NCBI GenBank assembly: GCA_905210855.1
Contig: CAJLYL010000054.1
Coordinates: 1-10,971, forward strand
Direction of reading: 5' to 3'
Origin: an uncultured Clostridia bacterium
GTDB taxonomy: Bacteria; Bacillota; Clostridia; UMGS1810
DNA length: 10,971 bases
How positions within the stretch are numbered: the first letter of the stretch is position 1; the number at the start of each line of letters is the position of its first letter. The position numbers and the translations under genes are program-made. Shown here one piece after another: positions 5,499 to 10,971 of the stretch. The notes below the pieces were generated by a model that was given only the letters and a program-made list of their open reading frames with translations, did no database searches and was not told where the DNA came from.

Positions 5499-8400
5499 AT
5501 GTCTCCAACAAAACTGAGACTCGAGAATATGTTTTCGGGGGCACAGATTCCCGATGAGCTGAGCCGCGCGGTGGTGTACAAAACCAACGCGAGCGCGTCC
5601 GAGCGCACAATGGTTGTCACCATTGCCTCGGAGGAGCTGATTCCCTACGGCATAATAGAGGATTTTAAAAAATACATTAAGGACAAATACCGCCTGAACA
5701 GCTTTCTGCTCAAGGTTAAGTACATAAACACAAGCCTTGCGAGGCTGGGCGCGGCGGAATACTACAAAAACCTTGTTTTCTATGTAAACGAGGTGATATC
5801 CGGTGTGCGCCATCTCTTTATGGACAGCACGGCGGAGCTTGACGGCAGCGTTTTCACGGTACACTGCCGCTACGGCACGGGACTTCTGGACGACATGAAG
5901 TGCGCCGAGGTTATGGAGCGCCTTATTTTTGCGCAGACGGGCGACAAGGTTAAGGTGGTGTTTGCCGACGAGAGCGACGCGTCCGAGCTTGACCGCGCAC
6001 TGGATAAAACGCTGAGCGCGCTGCCCGAGATTGTCGCCGCTGAGCCGAAGCACGGGATAACCGAAGCGCCGTCCGAGCCGAGCGATGTAATCCTGGGCAA
6101 GGCGATAACAGAGCCGAGCATACCCATATCGGACATCAGCGAGGATATGCGCTCCGTGGTCATCGGCGGCAAGATAATCTATCTTGACGACCGCGAGCTT
6201 AAGAGCGAAAAGACTCTGGTTAAATTCTACCTGGCGGACAACAACGACGCCTACACCTGCAAGGCATTTTTCCCTAAGGGAAAATTCAAGGAGGCAAAGG
6301 GCAGAATGAAGGCGGGCAAGGCGTATGTCAGGATAAAGGGCAGATTGCAGTATGACAGCTTTGACCGCGAGAACATCATCATGGTAAACGATATCTGCGA
6401 GAGCAAGCCTGCCGCAGGGCGCATGGACAACGCCCCCGAAAAAAGGGTGGAGCTGCATATGCATACCAAGATGTCCGCTATGGACGCCATGACGGACGCA
6501 GATGTGCTTGTTAAGAACGCCATAAACTGGGGTCACAAGGCGGTGGCGATAACCGACCACGGCAACGTGCAGGCATTCCCCGAGGCGTACCATGCCGCCG
6601 GCGACAAGATAAAAATCCTGTACGGCGTGGAGTGCTATCTGGTGAACGATGTCACGGAGATTGTGTTTAACCCCGTCGAAAAGCCGCTGAACACCGAGTA
6701 TGTGGTGTTCGACCTGGAGACAACGGGACTTTCGCACCTCACCGAGGAGATTATAGAAATCGGCGCGGCGAAGGTGAGGGACGGGCAGATAGTCGATACG
6801 TTTGACGAATTTGTCAACCCCGGCAGACCCATACCGCCGAAGATAACCGAGCTGACAAGCATCACGGACGACATGGTTGCCGACGCAGACCCCATAGACA
6901 AGGTGCTGCCGAGGTTTTATGAATTTGTCGGCGGAGCGGTGCTTGCGGCGCACAACGCGGCGTTTGACACATCGTTTGTGCGCAGGGCGGCGCAAAGGTG
7001 CGGACTGGAGTTTGATTTTTGCTATCTGGACACCCTAGAGCTTGCGCGCTGCACCGTCAAGGGAGTGAAAAACTATAAGCTCAACACACTTACTAAGCAT
7101 TTCGGCGTAAAACTGGAGAATCACCACCGCGCGAGCGACGACGCCATAGCCACGGCTCACGTTATGCTGCGCCTTTTGGGCAACCTTGAGGACATGGGTG
7201 TGGAGAGCGTGGATAAAATCAACCCTTCTCTTGCCGGAGATGTGGATATCCGCTCGCTGAAGATGTATCACTGCATACTCCTTGTGCAGACCCAGGAGGG
7301 TATGCGCAATCTTTACAACATAATATCAAAATCACATCTCGACTATTTTTACAAAAAGCCGAGGGCGCCCAAGAGCCTGATTCAGCAGTACCGCAAGGGG
7401 TTGCTTGTCGGCTCCGCCTGCGAGGCGGGCGAGCTGTACCGCGCCATACTGGACGACCCCTACGGCTTTGACATCAACGAGATAAACAAGATAATCGACT
7501 TTTACGATTACCTTGAGATTCAGCCGCTCGGCAACAACAACTTCCTGCTGCGCAACGGCACTCTGGAGAGCGCGGAGGATTTGAAGAACATAAACCGCAC
7601 GATAATAGACCTGGGCAAGCGCAAAAACAAACTGACCGTGGCGACCTGCGATGTGCACTTTATGAACCCAGAGGATGAGGTTTTCCGCCGCATCCTCCAG
7701 GCAGGGCAGGGCTACGGCGACGCGGACGAGCAGCCGCCGCTGTATCTCCGCACCACGGACGAGATGCTTGCCGAGTTTGACTACCTGGGCGACGAGCTTG
7801 CAAAGGAGGTTGTCATCACCAACCCCAACATCATTGCCGACATGATAGATGTTGTCAAGCCCGTGCCGGACGACAAGGCGCCGCCGGAGATTCCCGGGTC
7901 GGACGAGGAGCTGCAAAAGCTCACCTACGACAAGGCGAAGAGCATCTACGGCGACAATCTGCCCGACATTGTAAAGGACAGGATAGACATCGAGCTTAAT
8001 TCCATCATCAGCAACGGCTATTCCGTGCTGTACATCATTGCGCAAAAGCTTGTGTGGAAGTCCAACAGCGACGGTTACCTGGTTGGCTCGCGAGGATCTG
8101 TCGGCTCGTCGCTTGTGGCGTTTATGAGCGGCATCACCGAGGTTAACTCTCTGCCGCCGCACTATGTTTGCCCCAAGTGCAAGCACAACGAATTCATCAC
8201 GGACGGCAGCGTGGGCTGCGGCTACGATATGCCCGACAAAGCTTGCCCCGAGTGCGGCGAGATGATGATTAAGGACGGTCACGACATACCTTTCCAGACA
8301 TTCCTCGGATTCTACGGCGACAAAGAGCCTGATATCGACCTCAACTTCTCGGGCGACTATCAGCCGAGAGCGCACAAATATATTGAGGAGCTGTTTGGCA

Positions 8401-9755
8401 CGGGTCACGTGTTCCGCGCCGGCACAATAGGCACTGTGGCGGAAAAGACCGCCTACGGCTATGTTATGAAATACTATGAAAGCAAGGGTATGCACATTAC
8501 CCAGGCACAGGCGCAGCGGCTGCTGCTCGGCTGCACGGGAGTTAAGCGCACCACGGGTCAGCACCCGGGCGGCATCATAGTAGTGCCAAAGAACCGCGAT
8601 GTGCACGAGTTCTCGCCGATTCAGCATCCGGCGGACGATGTAAACAGCGACATTATCACGCTGCACTTTGACTATCACTCGATAGACAAAAATCTGCTCA
8701 AGCTCGATATCCTCGGTCACGATGACCCGACGGTTATCAGAATGCTTGAGGATTTGACGGGACTTGATGCGCACGACATCCGCGTAGACGACCAAAAGAC
8801 GATGAGCCTTTTCACAAGTACCGAGGCGCTGGGAGTAACGCCCGAGGAGATAAATTCGCCCGTGGGCACATACGCCGTGCCGGAGTTCGGCACAAAGTTT
8901 GTGCGGCAGATGCTTGTGGACACTCAGCCGACGACTTTTTCGGAATTGGTGAGAATATCCGGTCTGTCGCACGGCACGGATGTGTGGCTGAACAATGCGC
9001 AGACGCTCATCAAAGAGGGCAAAACCACCCTGGGCGAGGCAATCTGTACCCGAGACGACATCATGGTGTACCTCATCTACAAGGGTGTGGAAAAAGGCCT
9101 TGCGTTTAAGATAATGGAGAGTGTGCGAAAGGGCAAGGGCCTTTCGCCGGAGTTTGAGCAGGCAATGCGCGACAACGATGTGCCCGACTGGTACATCAGC
9201 TCGTGCAAAAAGATAAAGTATATGTTCCCGAAGGCTCATGCCGTGGCGTATGTCACTATGGCTTTCCGCATAGCTTACTTTAAGGTGTACTATCCTATGG
9301 AGTTCTACTGTACGTACTTCACCGTGCGCGCGGATGAGTTTGACGCGGAGATTATCGCCTGCGGCAGGGAACAGGCAATCAAAAATATGCGTATGTACGA
9401 GGCGAAGGATCGCGACAAGCAGACGAGCGATAAGGAAAAAAACCTTATGACGATTCTGGAGGTTGCCATAGAGATGTATGCAAGGGGACTGAATTTCCTG
9501 CCGATAGATTTGGAAAAATCACATTCGTACAAGTTCCTGCCGACGCCGAAGGGCATTTTGCCGCCGCTCAACGCCATTGCCGGTCTGGGCACAAATGCGG
9601 CAAAGAGCATTGTGGACGCGCGCGACGAAGAGCCGTTTGCATCGGTTGAGGATTTTGCAAAGCGCGCAAAGGTCACAAAGACTATTGTGGAGATAATGCG
9701 CGGCAGAGGGATGTTTGCCAACCTGCCCGAGAGCGACCAGGTGACGTTTTTCTGA
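5499..9755 (+). CDS. polC: DNA polymerase III alpha subunit, PolC type
   Basis: PolC is the replicative DNA polymerase of low-GC Gram-positive bacteria, with a built-in proofreading exonuclease. The 1418-residue length is close to the roughly 1,440 of Bacillus subtilis PolC. Domain order is as expected. An N-terminal region and an OB fold (about 210-300) come first. The PHP domain begins at ELHMHTKMS (318 on) and is split by the DEDD exonuclease insertion. That insertion has FDLETTG (Asp405, Glu407), HNAAFDTSF (about 484) and HHRASDDA (542-549). In the polymerase region GSRGSVGSS lies at 863-871, a zinc finger uses Cys891, Cys894, Cys916 and Cys919, and PDIDLNFSGD carries the catalytic aspartates 945 and 947. 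TTGQHPGGI follows near 1018-1026, and FPKAHAVAYV near 1243. The start follows GGAAGGATG, which overlaps the ispG stop, so translation is probably coupled. All key residues are present. Confidence 0.98.
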   Translation: MSPTKLRLENMFSGAQIPDELSRAVVYKTNASASERTMVVTIASEELIPYGIIEDFKKYIKDKYRLNSFLLKVKYINTSLARLGAAEYYKNLVFYVNEVISGVRHLFMDSTAELDGSVFTVHCRYGTGLLDDMKCAEVMERLIFAQTGDKVKVVFADESDASELDRALDKTLSALPEIVAAEPKHGITEAPSEPSDVILGKAITEPSIPISDISEDMRSVVIGGKIIYLDDRELKSEKTLVKFYLADNNDAYTCKAFFPKGKFKEAKGRMKAGKAYVRIKGRLQYDSFDRENIIMVNDICESKPAAGRMDNAPEKRVELHMHTKMSAMDAMTDADVLVKNAINWGHKAVAITDHGNVQAFPEAYHAAGDKIKILYGVECYLVNDVTEIVFNPVEKPLNTEYVVFDLETTGLSHLTEEIIEIGAAKVRDGQIVDTFDEFVNPGRPIPPKITELTSITDDMVADADPIDKVLPRFYEFVGGAVLAAHNAAFDTSFVRRAAQRCGLEFDFCYLDTLELARCTVKGVKNYKLNTLTKHFGVKLENHHRASDDAIATAHVMLRLLGNLEDMGVESVDKINPSLAGDVDIRSLKMYHCILLVQTQEGMRNLYNIISKSHLDYFYKKPRAPKSLIQQYRKGLLVGSACEAGELYRAILDDPYGFDINEINKIIDFYDYLEIQPLGNNNFLLRNGTLESAEDLKNINRTIIDLGKRKNKLTVATCDVHFMNPEDEVFRRILQAGQGYGDADEQPPLYLRTTDEMLAEFDYLGDELAKEVVITNPNIIADMIDVVKPVPDDKAPPEIPGSDEELQKLTYDKAKSIYGDNLPDIVKDRIDIELNSIISNGYSVLYIIAQKLVWKSNSDGYLVGSRGSVGSSLVAFMSGITEVNSLPPHYVCPKCKHNEFITDGSVGCGYDMPDKACPECGEMMIKDGHDIPFQTFLGFYGDKEPDIDLNFSGDYQPRAHKYIEELFGTGHVFRAGTIGTVAEKTAYGYVMKYYESKGMHITQAQAQRLLLGCTGVKRTTGQHPGGIIVVPKNRDVHEFSPIQHPADDVNSDIITLHFDYHSIDKNLLKLDILGHDDPTVIRMLEDLTGLDAHDIRVDDQKTMSLFTSTEALGVTPEEINSPVGTYAVPEFGTKFVRQMLVDTQPTTFSELVRISGLSHGTDVWLNNAQTLIKEGKTTLGEAICTRDDIMVYLIYKGVEKGLAFKIMESVRKGKGLSPEFEQAMRDNDVPDWYISSCKKIKYMFPKAHAVAYVTMAFRIAYFKVYYPMEFYCTYFTVRADEFDAEIIACGREQAIKNMRMYEAKDRDKQTSDKEKNLMTILEVAIEMYARGLNFLPIDLEKSHSYKFLPTPKGILPPLNAIAGLGTNAAKSIVDARDEEPFASVEDFAKRAKVTKTIVEIMRGRGMFANLPESDQVTFF

Positions 9756-9765
9756 TTGGATAGAA

Positions 9766-9823
9766 GGCGGAGCGTGGATTCCTCCACCGCCTACTGCGGT
9801 ACCTCCCTTTAGGGCAAAGGAGG
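9766..9823. repeat. Two hairpins directly downstream of polC
   Basis: GTGGA (9774-9778) pairs with TCCAC (9783-9787) around TTCC, extended by GGCG (9766-9769) and CGCC (9788-9791). CCTCC-C-TTT (9802-9810) pairs with AAA-GGAGG (9816-9823), with one bulged C. The second is followed only by CTTTATC, so it would be a weak intrinsic terminator at best. The segment resembles dispersed clostridial repeats and carries no gene. Confidence 0.5.
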
Positions 9824-9840
9824 CTTTATCGACTATCGGA

Positions 9841-9941
9841 ATAATCCGCAGGGCGGTAGGGGTCGATGCCTTCATCGACCCGTTAAATCCGCTCTCTTTA
9901 TTCGGGGCGATGTGGGCATCGCCCCCTGCCGCTCCGGATTA
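9841..9941. repeat. Paired hairpins flanked by near inverted repeats
   Basis: GGGTCGATG (9860-9868) pairs with CATCGACCC (9873-9881), and GGGGCGATG (9904-9912) pairs with CATCGCCCC (9917-9925). Each is a perfect nine-base stem with a four-base loop. The pair is bracketed by similar sequence in opposite orientation: TAATCCGCAGGGCGGTAGGG on the left (from 9842), and a right end (to 9941) that reads TAATCCGGAGCGGCAGGGGG on the minus strand. This looks like a small non-coding mobile or REP-type element. No open frame is present. Confidence 0.6.
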
Positions 9942-9958
9942 AACAGTTCGTAAACAGC

Positions 9959-9981
9959 GGGCGACCACAACAGGGTCGCCC
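9959..9981. repeat. Third hairpin of the polC-downstream array
   Basis: GGGCGACC (9959-9966) pairs with GGTCGCCC (9974-9981) around a seven-base loop. It resembles the two preceding hairpins in size and GGG...CCC design but is a separate variant. It lacks a T-tract on either side, so a terminator role for the converging genes is only a possibility. It marks the border to the AT-rich segment on the right. Confidence 0.55.
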
Positions 9982-10039
9982 ATACCGCATAACTGACATT
10001 ATATCACTCAATATTAAGAACAATAATTTGTCATAAAAA

Positions 10040-10414
10040 CTACCTATTCTCATACGGAATTGTTCCAAAATCAATTTGATCAATGTCAATGAGATAATAC
10101 AATCCATAAACTTTATCGTTTCTAAGTATTTTAACAACATATTGAGGAGTTGTTTTATATACATCATTATCGTTTTGTATACTGAATAACTCCCTGTTGT
10201 CATACAACAGAATTGGATCATATACATCAAGTAATATTTTATCCTGCGCATCATTTAAAACATAAATCCGCCAATTACTTGCATCCTCAATACTTACAAT
10301 ATCTTTCAAAGGAAGTATCGTTTTAGTTTTAGAAAAGTAACCATAGCAACCATAGGCGAAAGCCATAATAATAGCAATGAAAATCAACAAAAGATGTGAT
10401 TTTTTCATATTCAT
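10040..10414 (-). CDS. Small membrane-anchored protein, possible immunity protein
   Basis: The 124-residue protein starts at ATG 10414 (MNMKKSHLLLIFIAIIMAFA), six bases after GAGGTGAT. Residues about 6-23 form a signal-anchor-like hydrophobic helix. A GC pair follows it (AYGC), but the residues do not make a convincing lipobox. The remaining roughly 100 residues should lie outside the membrane. They contain TILPLKDIVSIE, a DVYDPILLYDN segment and VYGLYYLIDIDQIDF. The layout recalls small clostridial DUF5301-like secreted proteins, without a firm match. It is translated directly behind the putative toxin domain gene and shares its AT-rich composition. A membrane-bound immunity protein is therefore a reasonable inference. 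It could also be an unrelated lipoprotein-like factor. Confidence 0.7.
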   Translation of the reverse strand: MNMKKSHLLLIFIAIIMAFAYGCYGYFSKTKTILPLKDIVSIEDASNWRIYVLNDAQDKILLDVYDPILLYDNRELFSIQNDNDVYKTTPQYVVKILRNDKVYGLYYLIDIDQIDFGTIPYENR

Positions 10415-10420
10415 TGATAG

Positions 10421-10428
10421 ATCACCTC
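10421..10428 (-). promoter_or_regulatory. Ribosome binding site overlapping the upstream stop codon
   Basis: GAGGTGAT contains the TGA that ends the preceding gene and precedes the ATG at 10414 by six bases. Termination on the first gene would deliver ribosomes straight to the second, which suggests coupled synthesis. It also shows that the shorter start (10414) is used rather than any start further upstream in the same frame. Confidence 0.7.
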
Positions 10429-10970
10429 GTAAATCGTATTGCTTCAACACCATTAGAACCAACAGGATAATTCGTTGCACCTTCTTTGATAAATAAATTC
10501 ATATCAACATATCTTTTTTGCCAAAAGGTGCCGTCTTTATAAATGTCGTAAAATGTGGTTGTATTCCAAGCCCATGTTTGCCCCGAAACCCTATTTACCC
10601 ATTTTTGTGCAAAGTTATTACCCCATTCGCCATTAACATTTGTTCCTGTATTACAGGAATAAAACATTGAATTGGGACTATTAAATGCATTTTCATTTAT
10701 GCTGTCCAATTGATCAATCGAAAAATTTAAATTTTTATTATAGTCCGAATCATAATTATATCCCAGTGACAATGTTCCATTAGCAAAGCCATGAGAAAAA
10801 ACAACAAATTTTGTAATTTTGTCAGCATTTCTATCTTCACCCTCATACTTATTGTTTATATAATTAATTAGGTTGTCAGATTTGCTGAAATATGCAAGAC
10901 GAACATCTATGTCATTATGGGTCACTATACCTAATTGGATTTCCGCTACAATACGCATACCAATTCGCAC
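10422..10970 (-). CDS. C-terminal part of a protein with a caspase-like His/Cys pattern, partial
   Basis: The frame is open to the right window edge and holds 182 visible residues. No ribosome binding site stands before the first GTG or ATG codons, so the protein most likely begins outside the window. Two blocks stand out: KFVVFSHGFANG with His60 after a hydrophobic strand, and SMFYSCNTGTN with Cys106 after another strand (numbering from the GTG at 10970). A strand-His-Gly block followed by a strand-Cys block is the signature of clan CD cysteine peptidases (caspase, CHAT and C80 types). A Trp-rich segment follows (WVNRVSGQTWAWNTTTFY). An alpha/beta hydrolase is an alternative, but no GxSxG is seen. 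The small gene behind it, the AT-rich composition and the C-terminal position suggest a polymorphic toxin tip, possibly of an Rhs-type protein. No Rhs repeat is visible here. Confidence 0.6.
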   Translation of the reverse strand: MRIGMRIVAEIQLGIVTHNDIDVRLAYFSKSDNLINYINNKYEGEDRNADKITKFVVFSHGFANGTLSLGYNYDSDYNKNLNFSIDQLDSINENAFNSPNSMFYSCNTGTNVNGEWGNNFAQKWVNRVSGQTWAWNTTTFYDIYKDGTFWQKRYVDMNLFIKEGATNYPVGSNGVEAIRFTR

Positions 10971-10971
10971 C

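Noticed and set aside
5409..6995. Long open frame on the minus strand opposite the start of polC
   Set aside because: It lies entirely against ispG/polC, has low-complexity Arg/His/Val-rich sequence and no ribosome binding site. It is an antisense shadow of GC-biased codons.
7332..9239. 635-codon open frame on the minus strand opposite polC
   Set aside because: The coding strand carries every PolC motif in order. The antisense product shows no recognisable motif and is typical of a shadow frame.
9859..9981. Hairpin series as a CRISPR array
   Set aside because: The units differ in sequence, spacing is irregular, and there are no repeated units with unique spacers or cas genes.
9987..10020. 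Possible minus-strand promoter (TATAAT with a TTATTG 17 bases upstream) pointing at the hairpin array
   Set aside because: The -35 box is poor, the region is AT-rich so such matches arise easily, and no product is evident downstream.

Overview
The window looks like chromosomal DNA from a Gram-positive, probably spore-forming, member of the Clostridia. The evidence is a PolC-type replicative polymerase directly behind ispG, a spoIVA-derived segment, strong GGAGG-type ribosome binding sites, sigma-A-type promoters and the families of intergenic hairpin repeats. No rRNA, tRNA or CRISPR array is visible.

Left part (1-1873, minus strand). The window opens inside an IS256-type element: the first 62 codons of its transposase, its promoter, an unusual hairpin over the ribosome binding site, and an outer end near 269. 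Next comes a chimeric reading frame. Its first 67 residues are the N-terminus of a TfoX-like protein. The remainder is an internal piece of the spore-coat ATPase SpoIVA that lacks both the Walker A region and the C-terminal domain. An intact GIY-YIG nuclease-like gene lies upstream of it, behind a perfect-consensus sigma-A promoter.

Middle left (1942-4223, plus strand). A divergent promoter starts a three-gene cluster: a gene with an FtsZ-like N-terminal motif that is broken by a one-base frameshift, a Lys/Glu-rich single-pass membrane protein read from a TTG start, and a small three-helix membrane protein. None of the three can be confidently named. They may form an envelope-associated module.

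Core (4254-9755, plus strand). A palindrome-rich intergenic repeat precedes ispG (isoprenoid biosynthesis, MEP pathway) and polC (DNA polymerase III alpha). Only four bases separate ispG from polC, so they are almost certainly co-transcribed. Both genes look intact.

Right part (9756-10971). The polC 3' flank holds an array of GC-rich hairpins, two of them inside near-matching inverted repeats. The DNA then becomes clearly AT-rich and carries two minus-strand genes: the C-terminal part of a protein with caspase-like (clan CD) His and Cys motifs, running off the window edge, and a tightly coupled small membrane-anchored protein. This arrangement resembles a polymorphic-toxin C-terminus with its immunity protein. 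It is the best candidate here for something undescribed.
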